A stretch of 64,000 bases of DNA from Acidobacteriota bacterium (lineage in GTDB: Bacteria > Acidobacteriota > Terriglobia > Terriglobales > Acidobacteriaceae): contig JAJXZT010000061.1 in NCBI GenBank assembly GCA_021779935.1, positions 1 through 64,000 on the forward strand, written 5' to 3'. Positions 33,558 to 43,098 of the stretch are shown one piece after another; positions within the stretch are counted from its first letter, which is position 1, and the number at the start of each line of letters is the position of its first letter. A program made the translations under genes and the position numbers. A model generated the notes under the pieces. The model had not been told where the DNA came from. It did not search any database and was given only the letters and a program-made list of their open reading frames with translations.

Positions 33558-35357
33558 CTACCAGAAGATAATGTTCAGCAAGAGAGCCACACCCAGAACG
33601 AATACGCCCAGCACCGCCGGCCTCTTGTACCACGGCAGGTGCCCTTCACTCGGCTTCTCCGTCAACGAATACACCAGTCCCACCAGTTCTTTTTCTTCGC
33701 GAGGTTTTGTGACCATGCTGACCAGGATCGTCACCACGAAGCACGTCGTCCACGCCCAGATCGCCGTCCAGAAGTTCTGCGCCATGTCGCTTGGATACAC
33801 ATGAACCAGGCCCAGCCATCCGCCTTTAATACCCGCCACGGCTCCTTCCGGCAGGGTCAATCCATGATGAAGCGCCGCGGCCGCCGTACCCGAGAGCAAG
33901 CCCGTAAACGCGGCGTGGCCCGTTGTGCGCTTCCAGAACATTCCCAGCAGGAATGTCGCAAACAGCGGTGCATTCACAAATGCAAATACAAGCTGCAGGA
34001 AGTCCATGATGTTGTTGAAGCGCGTGGCCGCGTAGGCCGCCCCCATGGAAAGTATGATGCCGAAAATCGTCGCCATCCTCCCCATCCACAGATAGTGCTC
34101 GTCACTGGCGTTCTTGTGGATGTACGACTGGTAGATGTCGTAGGTCCAGACCGTGTTGAACGCCGTCACGTTGCCGGCCATGCCGGACATGAAACTCGCC
34201 AGCAGCGCCGTCAACCCCAGCCCAAGCAATCCCGTCGGGCAGTAGTGCAGCAACATGTTCGGAATCGCCAGGTCATAGTCCAGCACCGGTTTGCCATCGG
34301 TGTTGAACATCGGCTTGCCCGTGTCGGGATCGATCTTCACCGGGATAAGGCCCTTGCCCTGCGGGGCAGTAGTCGATATTTGTGTTCCGGTGCCGGTCAC
34401 GTTCGCAGCCGTCACCAGCTTCGGCACGGCGATGGCGATCATGCCCGGCAGGATGACGATCAGGGGAAAGACCATCTTCGGCAGCGCGGCAATCAGCGGC
34501 GTCCTGCGCGCCGAACTCATCGAGTCGGCCGCCATGGCGCGCTGTACCACCAGGAAGTCCGTGCACCAGTATCCGAACGAGAGCACGAAGCCGAGGCCCA
34601 TCACCAGTCCGAACCACTCCACGCCCAGTGGATTCGTGTGTGCATTGCTCATACCCTGCCACGAGTGGGTGAAGTTGGAAGGCAAGTCGTGCTTCAAACC
34701 GCTCCATCCGCCAACATTCTTCAGGCCCAGCATCACCAGCGGCAGGAATCCGGCGACGATCAGGAAGAACTGCAGCACCTCGTTGTAGATCGCGCTCGTC
34801 AGTCCGCCGAGGAAGATGTAGATGAGCACGATGATCCCGGACAGGATGATGCTGATGTGGAACGTCCATCCCTGCGACAGTCCCATCGCCGCCAGTGGTT
34901 TGTCCAGGATGTGCAGCACCTGGATCAGCTTGGCCATGGCATACATCGAGATGCCGGACGAAAACACGGTCATCGTCGCGAACGAAATCGCGTTCAACCC
35001 GCGCGTCTTCTCGTCGAAGCGCAGGCTGAGATATTCCGGCACCGAACGCGCTCTCGATCCGTAGTAGAACGGCATCATGAACACGCCGACAAATACCATC
35101 GCCGGGATTGCGCCGATCCAGTAGAAGTGGCTGGTCGCAATTCCGTACTTGGCACCCGAGGCCGCCATGCCGATAACTTCCTGCGCGCCAAGGTTGGCCG
35201 AGATAAAGGCCAGTCCGCATACCCAAGCAGGCAGCGACCGCCCCGCGAGAAAAAAGTCCGTACTGCTCTTCATGTAGCGCTTCAGGGCAAAGCCAATCCC
35301 TAGCACAAACACGAAGTAGACGAACATGATCAGCCAGTCGATCAGTGTTAGGTTCAC
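33558..35357 (-). CDS. Sodium:solute symporter (SSS family), probable galactose/glucose uptake
   Basis: 599 residues with about 14 hydrophobic helices; GTG start with AAAGGG six bases upstream. The SSS family signature is visible as LDWLIMFVYFVFVLGIGFALKR at the start, FLAGRSLPAWVCGLAFISANLGAQEVIGMAASG (Na+-site helix 1), GGLTSAIYNEVLQ and SFGYWCTDFLVVQRAMAA. It resembles SglT-type sugar symporters. The linked galK-galE-galT genes point to galactose, which is inference. A LacI-type palindrome lies about 330 bases upstream. Confidence 0.88.
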   Translation of the reverse strand: MNLTLIDWLIMFVYFVFVLGIGFALKRYMKSSTDFFLAGRSLPAWVCGLAFISANLGAQEVIGMAASGAKYGIATSHFYWIGAIPAMVFVGVFMMPFYYGSRARSVPEYLSLRFDEKTRGLNAISFATMTVFSSGISMYAMAKLIQVLHILDKPLAAMGLSQGWTFHISIILSGIIVLIYIFLGGLTSAIYNEVLQFFLIVAGFLPLVMLGLKNVGGWSGLKHDLPSNFTHSWQGMSNAHTNPLGVEWFGLVMGLGFVLSFGYWCTDFLVVQRAMAADSMSSARRTPLIAALPKMVFPLIVILPGMIAIAVPKLVTAANVTGTGTQISTTAPQGKGLIPVKIDPDTGKPMFNTDGKPVLDYDLAIPNMLLHYCPTGLLGLGLTALLASFMSGMAGNVTAFNTVWTYDIYQSYIHKNASDEHYLWMGRMATIFGIILSMGAAYAATRFNNIMDFLQLVFAFVNAPLFATFLLGMFWKRTTGHAAFTGLLSGTAAAALHHGLTLPEGAVAGIKGGWLGLVHVYPSDMAQNFWTAIWAWTTCFVVTILVSMVTKPREEKELVGLVYSLTEKPSEGHLPWYKRPAVLGVFVLGVALLLNIIFW

Positions 35358-35952
35358 GTTAGACCCTTTCGAGGGAGTCGTCGGCCGTCACCGAAACTCA
35401 ATTTCGCCCTTACTAAAACGAATAACCTGCACTGGAAAATACACTGTGACCCGCCTTTTGTCAGTGGCGGAATTCAACTTTCTTCACAAATTCTACTCGG
35501 CGCGCGATTCTCGCAGGCTGGCTGCTGAATGCAGGGCCGTCGCCGTGTCCACAAAAACCGCACAATAGTGGAGCAGCACTACTTCTGGTTGCTGCCCACG
35601 CCCGCTCGCCACCCGAAGGGGTGCAAGCATTCCTCGTCCCACGGACTATACCGCGCCACTTGCGGCATTGCGATCCAAACGAATGTAATCGTTTACAAAA
35701 TGGATATAAACGAATTAATTGCGTATCCGGACGACATTTCGCGTATATCTTTACGACCTCACAGGTGCAAATGGGACGCCGCCGTCCTTCTCCGGTGTCG
35801 AGGCCTTGATGAACATTAAGAGTGTGGCTGCGTGAGCCCCCGTCCTCCGCGAATCCACCGCTGTTGTCAAATGTCGGACAGATCGCCATCAATAATGCGA
35901 TTGAACAAACGGTCGCTCTTGGCGATGATGATAAGTACGCATCGACTACAGC
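35358..35952. other. 595-base divergent region upstream of the galactose operon
   Basis: This separates the leftward galactose operon from the rightward GNAT gene. The only clear site is the palindrome at 35684-35697. AT-rich sequence just to its right (GATATAAACGAATTAATTGC) could supply a leftward promoter, leaving a leader of over 300 bases. No coding frame is supported. Confidence 0.5.
35684..35697. promoter_or_regulatory. LacI/GalR-type operator candidate
   Basis: TGTAATCGTTTACA is a near-perfect 14-base palindrome with a central CG, the classical LacI-family layout (TGTAAnCGnTTACA). It is upstream of the galactose operon. A similar core, TAATCGnTTA, lies at 50657-50668. Confidence 0.55.
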
Positions 35953-36708
35953 ATGAACTCCATGGGAAAGCACTCCGCAATCACAATCCGCCCCTGTCAG
36001 GGCATCGACGAACTCGAAGCCTGCTTCGAGATTCAAAAGCATGTTTGGGGATTTTCCGACCGTGATGGTGTGCCTTCGCAGGTTTTCGTCGTGGCGCAGA
36101 AGACCGGTGGGCAAGTCATTGCGGCCTTCGACGGTCCGCGCCAGATCGGTTTTGTGCTGGCGTTCATGGCCGCCGACGACCGCGGAATCTTCATTCATTC
36201 GCACTTTGCCGCCGTGCTCCCCGAATACCAGGGTCACGGCATCGGACGCAGGCTGAAGCTGGCGCAGCGCGACGACTGCCTGCAGCGTGGCATCTCGCGT
36301 ATGCAGTGGACCTTCGATCCCCTCGCCTTCGTCAACGCTCACTTCAACATCAATCAGCTTGGCTGCATCGTTCGCCACTACGTGCGCAACCAGTACGGGC
36401 TCACGTCCAGTCATCTTCACGGTGGACTGGAGACTGATCGTTTTGTCGCCGAGTGGGAACTAAGTTCGCCGCGCGTGCTTCGCATCCTCGAAGGCTGCGT
36501 CCCTGCATTCCCCATCAATTGCACGGCCATCACGCTGCCCGCCAACACCACGGCTCTCGCACGCAACGGCTCTCGCGATGCCGCGGATATCCAGGCCCGT
36601 ATCCGGCAGGAGTTTGCGGATCACTTTGCCAGGGGCTACGCCATCACCGCCTTCGACCTCGGCCCCGAGCAGGCCCGATACCTTCTGGAACCTTACGCAG
36701 AACCGTGA
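35953..36708 (+). CDS. GNAT superfamily acetyltransferase-like protein
   Basis: 251 residues. The GNAT fold is visible: IRPCQGIDELEACFEIQKHVWG at the N-terminus, VFVVAQKTGGQVIAAFD as beta strands, and the acetyl-CoA loop AAVLPEYQGHGIGRRLKLAQRD (Q/RxxGxG/A). The C-terminal half (LHGGLETDRFVAEWEL and beyond) is like that of predicted GNAT proteins of the COG3375 type. The substrate is unknown. It begins near a 595-base divergent region and converges on the winged-helix/propeller gene. Confidence 0.8.
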   Translation: MNSMGKHSAITIRPCQGIDELEACFEIQKHVWGFSDRDGVPSQVFVVAQKTGGQVIAAFDGPRQIGFVLAFMAADDRGIFIHSHFAAVLPEYQGHGIGRRLKLAQRDDCLQRGISRMQWTFDPLAFVNAHFNINQLGCIVRHYVRNQYGLTSSHLHGGLETDRFVAEWELSSPRVLRILEGCVPAFPINCTAITLPANTTALARNGSRDAADIQARIRQEFADHFARGYAITAFDLGPEQARYLLEPYAEP

Positions 36709-36771
36709 CCGCAGGACACGTTGCATCACGCGCCATCCTGCAACGCTTTCCGTGACATCTGGGATTCTGGC

Positions 36772-38913
36772 TTACCGGAAATTCTCAACCAGTGTGATGT
36801 GGCTGCCTGCTTCTGTCAGGTCGGTATAGAGAAGCGATCGACCGTCCGGCGAGACCGTCAGCCCGGGGACCGGCGGGAGCACTCGTTGCAAAGGCATGAT
36901 TCGCGTCGTGCGCCGAGAGGATATATTGAAAGATTCCAATGCAGGAGCTATCGGCGTCGCATTCAGATAGAAAATTTCATCTCCGCGAATGGCCCATGAG
37001 CCCCAATATCCGATGCTCGGATAACTCAGCACCTTTTCTTCCGCGCCTCCGGAAACAGGAACCCGCCAGATACCTGCCATGTCTGACTTGGTGTAATACG
37101 CCCACTTGCCATCGGCGGATTCGGAGGCGACAAAACCGCCTTGCGCCGTTACCTGTTGTGGCGTGCCGCCTTTCGACGGCACCTTCCAAATCTGCCAGAC
37201 ACCTGATCGATTGGAGCCAAAATAAATCCATCGGCCATCGTGCGACCAACTCGGCACGATGTCGTTGTTCCCGCCGCCGGTGATCTCCTTCGGACTACCG
37301 CCATTGACTTCGATCACGTAAATGTGGGAGTGCGCGCGAGGCCGCGAGTCGAAGGCAATCTGTTGTCCATCGGGCGACCATGACGGGCTGCCCGTAAGTG
37401 GGCCGCCAAAGGAGGTCAGCTTGACCAGATCGTTCCCTTCACTGGTACACGCCCAAATTTCCTGCGTGCCAGAACGTAACGATTGGAATGCAATGCGCGA
37501 TCCATCTGGCGAGAATTGCGGAGCCGAATCCTGCTGAGTCGAAGACAGCAGGCGTGTCGGAACAGGTTTAGCAGTATTAAGTCCAATTCGCGAAATACTC
37601 CATTTTGCCGACCGCTGCGAATATGCAAGTAGATTTCCTTGCCGCGAAATGGCGGGATCAAACGCGTCATCGCCGCCCACGGGAAGGCGTTCCGGCGACC
37701 CGCCTCCGGCAGAGATCCGCCACAGCGAGTACATGCCGCCGCGATTGCTGGAAAACACAATGGCTGTACCGTCGGCAGTCCATGTCAACCCTGACACGAA
37801 GCGGTCGTCAAAGGTCAGTCGGCGTGGCTTTCCGCCGGACGCCGGCATGACATAAATATCGCGAACATAGCCTTCCGTACCGCGGATGAATGCTATTTGC
37901 GACCCGTCCGGCGAGTAGACAGCACTGAAGTCGCCATCGATGAGCTTGGAGGGAGTCGTAATCTGCTTCACCTCCATGCTCGTCAGGTCTAACTCATAAA
38001 TTGCAGAAGGACTCTTGGCCGATTTGCCATCCGGAAAAATGAGGCGCTTGCCATCCGGAGACCACGACAGTGCGCCCCGATCCCATTCTATTTTGCCAAC
38101 CGGGGTAAAAAGCTTGCGCACCGCTCCACCAATCGCTGCCACAACGTAGATTCCGCGTTCACTCGGCGATATGCGAAGGAAAGCAATCGACCGCCCATCC
38201 GGGCTCCACGTTGGACTGATGTCATTGTCCGGTCCTGAGGTGAGTTGCAGCGACGTCTCTGCCCCAATCAACTTCACATAAAGGTGTTGCACTCCATCCG
38301 GCCCGCCATTCCAAACGTACGCAACCTGGTTGCCGTCTGGTGAGAAGGCCGGTTGAGTTTCCGCGCCAAGATTAGAAGTCAACGGAATCGTGATGTATGC
38401 GTCATCCTGATCGCTCGCGGAGTCCGCCCTTGAGGTCACTCGGTACACGATCCCGGCAGCCACAATGACCGCCAAGGCCACCAATGCAATCCAGCCCGGA
38501 ATGAACCATCGCCTGGCGGCCGCTATTCGGGCGAAAGGCACTTCCACAGGTGGCTCGACGGTGGACGTGGACGTAGTAACCGGCACCAGTAATTCTTGAT
38601 CCATAGATACAGGGACCATGAGCCGGTACCCTGATTTCGGGATCGTCTGAATGAAATGTGGAGCGCGTGCATCGTCCTCGAATACTCTCCGGAGCTCCGA
38701 GATGGATCGAGTCAGCACGTCATCGCCGACAAACGTGTCTGGCCAGACGGCGTGTATGAGTTGTTCCTTGGAAAGGACCGTATTCGGTTGGGACGCCAGT
38801 TGGATCAGGACCTGCATCACCTTAGGTTCGAGGTGAATCGAGCGAGTTCCCCGGCTGACGCAATTAAGTTGCGGCTGAATCTCCCACTCGGCAATGTGAA
38901 AGGTTCCTTTCAA
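36772..38913 (-). CDS. Transmembrane winged-helix regulator with a PD40/TolB-like propeller
   Basis: 713 residues. The domain order is a winged helix (~1-105: LEPKVMQVLIQLASQPNTVLSKEQLI, DDVLTRSISELRRVFED, IPKSGYRLMVPV), a membrane helix at 136-158 (WFIPGWIALVALAVIVAAGIV), and a beta-propeller outside the membrane made of repeated PD40 units (FSPDGNQVAYV, WSPDGRSIAFL, WSPDGKRLIFP, YSPDGSQIAFI and so on). TTG 38913 is the inferred start; an in-frame stop precedes it and CTG 38919 is an alternative. The propeller could read a periplasmic state, such as glycans, and pass it to the DNA-binding head. It diverges from the receptor gene at 39290. Confidence 0.86.
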   Translation of the reverse strand: MKGTFHIAEWEIQPQLNCVSRGTRSIHLEPKVMQVLIQLASQPNTVLSKEQLIHAVWPDTFVGDDVLTRSISELRRVFEDDARAPHFIQTIPKSGYRLMVPVSMDQELLVPVTTSTSTVEPPVEVPFARIAAARRWFIPGWIALVALAVIVAAGIVYRVTSRADSASDQDDAYITIPLTSNLGAETQPAFSPDGNQVAYVWNGGPDGVQHLYVKLIGAETSLQLTSGPDNDISPTWSPDGRSIAFLRISPSERGIYVVAAIGGAVRKLFTPVGKIEWDRGALSWSPDGKRLIFPDGKSAKSPSAIYELDLTSMEVKQITTPSKLIDGDFSAVYSPDGSQIAFIRGTEGYVRDIYVMPASGGKPRRLTFDDRFVSGLTWTADGTAIVFSSNRGGMYSLWRISAGGGSPERLPVGGDDAFDPAISRQGNLLAYSQRSAKWSISRIGLNTAKPVPTRLLSSTQQDSAPQFSPDGSRIAFQSLRSGTQEIWACTSEGNDLVKLTSFGGPLTGSPSWSPDGQQIAFDSRPRAHSHIYVIEVNGGSPKEITGGGNNDIVPSWSHDGRWIYFGSNRSGVWQIWKVPSKGGTPQQVTAQGGFVASESADGKWAYYTKSDMAGIWRVPVSGGAEEKVLSYPSIGYWGSWAIRGDEIFYLNATPIAPALESFNISSRRTTRIMPLQRVLPPVPGLTVSPDGRSLLYTDLTEAGSHITLVENFR

Positions 38914-39289
38914 GGCCAGCCATTCCTCGCGTCTCTTCTATTCCATTCATTATAAAGCGTATTGGCACGTGACTATATATCTCCGCGAGAGCCGTTTCGA
39001 ACCTCCCTCGGAATTTCCTCAGAAAAACATTTGCATTCGTGAAGGACTTGCAGGGCGCAAGAAACATAACCTCGGTCGGCTTTCGGCACAGTTCACGGCG
39101 TATACCGCGGTTTCCATGCCGCACTTCACCTGGATGTGATCAAGGTATCGATATCGCCCCCATGTGGATTGTGGTGCGTCCGCAAAACCTCAGAACGTCG
39201 AGAGAGTCATCTGGAAAGAACCGGGCTCAGGCTTTCAGCTGCCGAGTCCGTACATTCAGAAAGTGTAGCTCTAAACGGGAGATGACAGC
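38914..39289. other. Divergent promoter region between the regulator and the receptor
   Basis: About 375 bases, AT-rich near 38940-38985 (ATTATAAAGCG, CTATATATC). It must hold both promoters. I find no convincing palindrome, so any operator of the winged-helix regulator is unresolved. Confidence 0.45.
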
Positions 39290-42200
39290 ATGTCGCAACA
39301 AAATTCGTCGCGGCCGGCACACTTACCACCAATGAGTCGATCCATGAAAAATAATTCACCTCACCCCTTTCGCCCCAATGGAATAAATCCACGAGTTCTC
39401 CTGACGTTGTTCATTCTGGCATTCGTGCTCTGCGGCACGGTGATCGCCCAGGTAACATCAGGAACAATTTTCGGCGTCGTCAAAGACAGTTCCGGCGCCG
39501 TAGTGCCCAACGCCAGCGTCACCGTCATGAATCCCGAAAAGGGAGTGGTGCGTAATGTGCAATCAGGTGGGACTGGATCATTCGTCGTTCCCAGTCTTCC
39601 TCCCGGAACTTACACGATTGCCGTGGAGGCTCCCGGCTTTACGAAGCTCGAGAAAAAAGGTGTCATCTTGAGCGCCACAGACAAACTCGATTCCGGCGAG
39701 TTCGTCCTCCATGTAGGCGCGGCCGGGACTGCGGTCACGGTGAGCGCGGACACCGCGGAGCTCCAGCTACAGAGCAACTCCGGCGAACGTTCGGACTTGA
39801 TCTCCAATAAGCAACTTAACGATGTCGCGCTCAACGGGCGCATGGTCCTGGATTACATGAAGCTCATTCCTGGCGTGGTCAGCTCCTTTGACGGCCATCA
39901 GTCTGGAACCGGCGGCATCGATGCATTCAACATCAACGGCACTCGCGCCAACGAGCACGAGTTCACCATCGACGGCGCTTCCAACGTCGACACCGGCAAT
40001 AACGGTGGCACCCACGTCACTATCAATCCCGATGCCATCGCCGAGGTGAAGGTACTCACGTCAAACTACCAGGCCGAATTCGGCAAGGCTGCCGGCGGCC
40101 AGGTGATCATCACCACCAAGGGTGGCAGCAACGAATTCCATGGAAATGCGCGCTTCTTCCATCGCAACGAGGGACTGAACGCCAATGATTGGTTCGCCAA
40201 CCAGAACAAAACACCCATCGCAAAGTACCGTTACAACTATGCCGGCTACCAACTCGGCGGTCCGGTCATCATCCCCGGAACCGAGTTCAACAAAAAGCGT
40301 GACAAGCTCTTCTTCTTCTGGAGTCAGGAGTATTACAACCAGTTGATCCCTGTCAGCGGCGTGACCACTTTCTACACGCCGACCACTCTGGAGCGGCAGG
40401 GAGATTTTTCGCAGTCGAAGGACGGCAATGGAAATCCCATCCTGATTTCCGGCCCGGGAGTCGTCAACAACAAGATCAACCGTAATCTCCTCTCACCGTC
40501 GCAACAGGGCGTGTTCGATCAGGTTCAGAAGATTCTGAACCTGTATCCCACGCCAAATATCTCCGGTCATAACGATTACAACTACTCAACCACTTTGTCT
40601 TACGACAACCCTCGCCGCGAAGACATCCTCCGCGTTGACTACCAGCTCAATAACAGCAACCGTATGTTTGTCCGCTGGATCCACAATGCGGATTCACAGA
40701 CCGCACCGATTCTGCCGTGGCCCGGCCTGGGAACTTTCGCTTGCGCGGGCGCCATCAACCTTGCCGGCGGCTGCACCTCGAATCACCCCGGCTGGAACCT
40801 TTCGACAAACATCGTCAGCGTTATCACCCCCACCATCATCAACGAATTTTCCGTCGGGCCGAGCGTCACCAAAACGCTGACGCAGAGCGTAGGAGGAAGT
40901 CTTTCGATCGGGAAGAATGGCATCAACCTGCCGATGCTCTATCCTCTCTCGTCCGATCAGTCGATTCCGGACATGAGTTTCGGTGGCATCCCTGGTGTCA
41001 ACTTCGGTTGGAGCTACCTCGGCGCCACGCCCTGGTATCAGGCCAACACCACCATCAATATCAATGACAACCTGACTTGGTCGAAGGGCAACCACATCTT
41101 CAAGACTGGCATTTTCTATCAGCGCAGTCGCAAGGACCAGATCGCCTGGGGCAACATCAACGGCCAGTTCAGTTTCAGTAACAGTCAAACTGCGCCGTCC
41201 AACTGCCCCGCCAACACTACCTGCGGAGATCCCTATGCCAGCGCGTTGCTGGGCATGTTCCAGACCTTCAGCCAGTCGACGGCTCGCCCGAGGGGTTACT
41301 TCCGCTATAACCAACTTGAGTTCTACGTGCAGGACACGTGGAAGGTCACGCCCCGCTTGACGCTCGACTACGGAATGCGATTCGCCTGGATCCCGCCGCA
41401 ATACGACGCTAAGAACCAGATCGCGGTCTTCGATCCGGCCGCGTATGATCCGGCCCAGGCGGTTCACGTCAATCCCGACGGAAGCATCGATCTGAGCTTG
41501 GGCGGAAATCGCCTCAACGGACTCGTATTCACCAAGAACGGCACCGTGCCTGATGGCGGCTGGAACAGCCGTGGCATTATGCCCGAGCCACGTTTTGGTT
41601 TCGCCTTCGATTTATTTGGCGATCACAAGACCGTTCTGCGCGGCGGTGCAGGCATGATGCATGACCGCACGCAGGGCAACCTGATCTTCAACACTGTCTT
41701 CAATAACCCTGCCATCGTCGTTACACCGCAGGTATCGAACAACAACATCGCAAACCTCCCGACACTCGCGGCCGCCGCGCAGGCCGGCCTCACCTCGCCG
41801 TTAACCAACATTTTTGGAGCGGAGAGGGGCGGAAAGGTTCCGACCGTTTACAGCTTCAGCTTCGGCATCCAGCATGACCTCGGTGCCGGCATCACGCTGG
41901 ATATGGCATACGTCGGAACGCTCTCACGGCACCTCGTGACCTCCCGCGACATCAACGCCATTCCTTACGGCACGGCATTCACCAAGGCAGCGCAAGACCC
42001 AGCCTGCTTCGCGGGCGGAGTTGTTCCCAATGTCGAGCCAAATCTCCCGTCGCAGTACGCTGCTGCGGGATATAGCTTCAGCGGACAGTGTGCACTCGGC
42101 CGGGCCAACTACACGGATGCACCGCTGGTTCCGTACAAGGGCTACGGCCAAATCAGCTACATGCGCTTCGACGGAACTTCCAACTACAACTCGCTGCAAG

Positions 42201-42922
42201 TCTCGTTGCAGCGCCGTTTCGGTAAGGGCTTGACGTTCGGAGCCGCATACACCTGGTCCAAGTCGCTCACCACCGCGAATTCGGATCAGGACTTGCAGGA
42301 TCCATTCAATGCGCTGCTCGACTATCGCGCTGCAAGCTGGGACCGCACGCATGTAGTAGCCATCAGCTACGTTTATGACCTGCCGAGTCTCACCAAGCGC
42401 TTCGGCGGGCCGAAGTGGCTCTCCGTCATCACCGACAACTTCCAGTTGAGCGGCGTTACCCAGTTCATGACCGGCAACCCGATCGACCTGAACAACGGCT
42501 GGTCGTTCGAATCCGGCGCCCTGGATGGATCGAACATGTGGGGTGCAATTCCCTACTACTACACGCTCGACCAGAGCGGGAACCTTGTCGCTCCCAAGAT
42601 CGGCCCGCCGACGCGCGGCACTCGCGACGTCCTGCGAAACGGCGGAATGCAGAATTGGGATATGTCTCTGTTCAAGAACATCCATCTCGGGTCCAACGAA
42701 CAGCGGTATCTCCAAATCCGTCTGGAAACCTTCAACGTCTTTAACCATCCCAACTTCCAGAGCAAGTATTACAACGTCAACGTAAACGGGCCCTGGCAGT
42801 GGAACTCACCTTCCACCCCGGTCACCGTTTCCAAGGGCGACAAATGGGGCCAATACTCCGGTCAATACACTGGAGTCGGCGGCCCGCGCGTTGTTCAACT
42901 CGGGGCGAAGATTTACTTCTAA
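39290..42922 (+). CDS. Oar-type TonB-dependent receptor
   Basis: 1210 residues. A signal segment (VLLTLFILAFVLCGTVIAQ) is followed by a carboxypeptidase-regulatory-like beta domain (TIFGVVKDSSGAVVPNASVTVMN to ~130), a plug (LNGRMVLDYMKLIPGV, FTIDGASNVDTGNNGG, GKAAGGQVIITTKGGSNEFHGNARFF) and an outer-membrane barrel ending in LGAKIYF with the terminal aromatic residue. The GNARFF/GxxxEFHG pattern is that of the Acidobacteria Oar-like group. It would import large ligands, probably oligosaccharides since a GH30 gene follows. GGGAG lies 10 bases upstream. A 10-bp hairpin follows the stop. Confidence 0.9.
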   Translation: MSQQNSSRPAHLPPMSRSMKNNSPHPFRPNGINPRVLLTLFILAFVLCGTVIAQVTSGTIFGVVKDSSGAVVPNASVTVMNPEKGVVRNVQSGGTGSFVVPSLPPGTYTIAVEAPGFTKLEKKGVILSATDKLDSGEFVLHVGAAGTAVTVSADTAELQLQSNSGERSDLISNKQLNDVALNGRMVLDYMKLIPGVVSSFDGHQSGTGGIDAFNINGTRANEHEFTIDGASNVDTGNNGGTHVTINPDAIAEVKVLTSNYQAEFGKAAGGQVIITTKGGSNEFHGNARFFHRNEGLNANDWFANQNKTPIAKYRYNYAGYQLGGPVIIPGTEFNKKRDKLFFFWSQEYYNQLIPVSGVTTFYTPTTLERQGDFSQSKDGNGNPILISGPGVVNNKINRNLLSPSQQGVFDQVQKILNLYPTPNISGHNDYNYSTTLSYDNPRREDILRVDYQLNNSNRMFVRWIHNADSQTAPILPWPGLGTFACAGAINLAGGCTSNHPGWNLSTNIVSVITPTIINEFSVGPSVTKTLTQSVGGSLSIGKNGINLPMLYPLSSDQSIPDMSFGGIPGVNFGWSYLGATPWYQANTTININDNLTWSKGNHIFKTGIFYQRSRKDQIAWGNINGQFSFSNSQTAPSNCPANTTCGDPYASALLGMFQTFSQSTARPRGYFRYNQLEFYVQDTWKVTPRLTLDYGMRFAWIPPQYDAKNQIAVFDPAAYDPAQAVHVNPDGSIDLSLGGNRLNGLVFTKNGTVPDGGWNSRGIMPEPRFGFAFDLFGDHKTVLRGGAGMMHDRTQGNLIFNTVFNNPAIVVTPQVSNNNIANLPTLAAAAQAGLTSPLTNIFGAERGGKVPTVYSFSFGIQHDLGAGITLDMAYVGTLSRHLVTSRDINAIPYGTAFTKAAQDPACFAGGVVPNVEPNLPSQYAAAGYSFSGQCALGRANYTDAPLVPYKGYGQISYMRFDGTSNYNSLQVSLQRRFGKGLTFGAAYTWSKSLTTANSDQDLQDPFNALLDYRAASWDRTHVVAISYVYDLPSLTKRFGGPKWLSVITDNFQLSGVTQFMTGNPIDLNNGWSFESGALDGSNMWGAIPYYYTLDQSGNLVAPKIGPPTRGTRDVLRNGGMQNWDMSLFKNIHLGSNEQRYLQIRLETFNVFNHPNFQSKYYNVNVNGPWQWNSPSTPVTVSKGDKWGQYSGQYTGVGGPRVVQLGAKIYF

Positions 42923-42938
42923 CGCCTCCACTTCCGGA

Positions 42939-42967
42939 GAGCCCGCGGTCATCCAGGCCGCGGGCTC
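42939..42967 (+). terminator. Hairpin downstream of the receptor gene
   Basis: GAGCCCGCGG (42939-42948) pairs with CCGCGGGCTC (42958-42967) around 9 bases. There is no T-run, so it may be a 3' stabiliser rather than an intrinsic terminator. Confidence 0.45.
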
Positions 42968-43098
42968 CAGGGATGTCATTGAACAAAACCAGTCACCGTC
43001 GTTATCTTTAGCAACAACGAGAAGAAGAGTAGAGTCTTGCTGACAAAGTAAGGACAAGAACGCAATTCATAACTTTCGCAAGCCGGACGGAGACAGAC

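Noticed and set aside
33300-35303. 667-codon rightward open frame
   Set aside because: Antisense to the SSS symporter with its intact family motifs; the translation is His/Arg/Gln-rich with no domain, which is typical of high-GC shadow frames.
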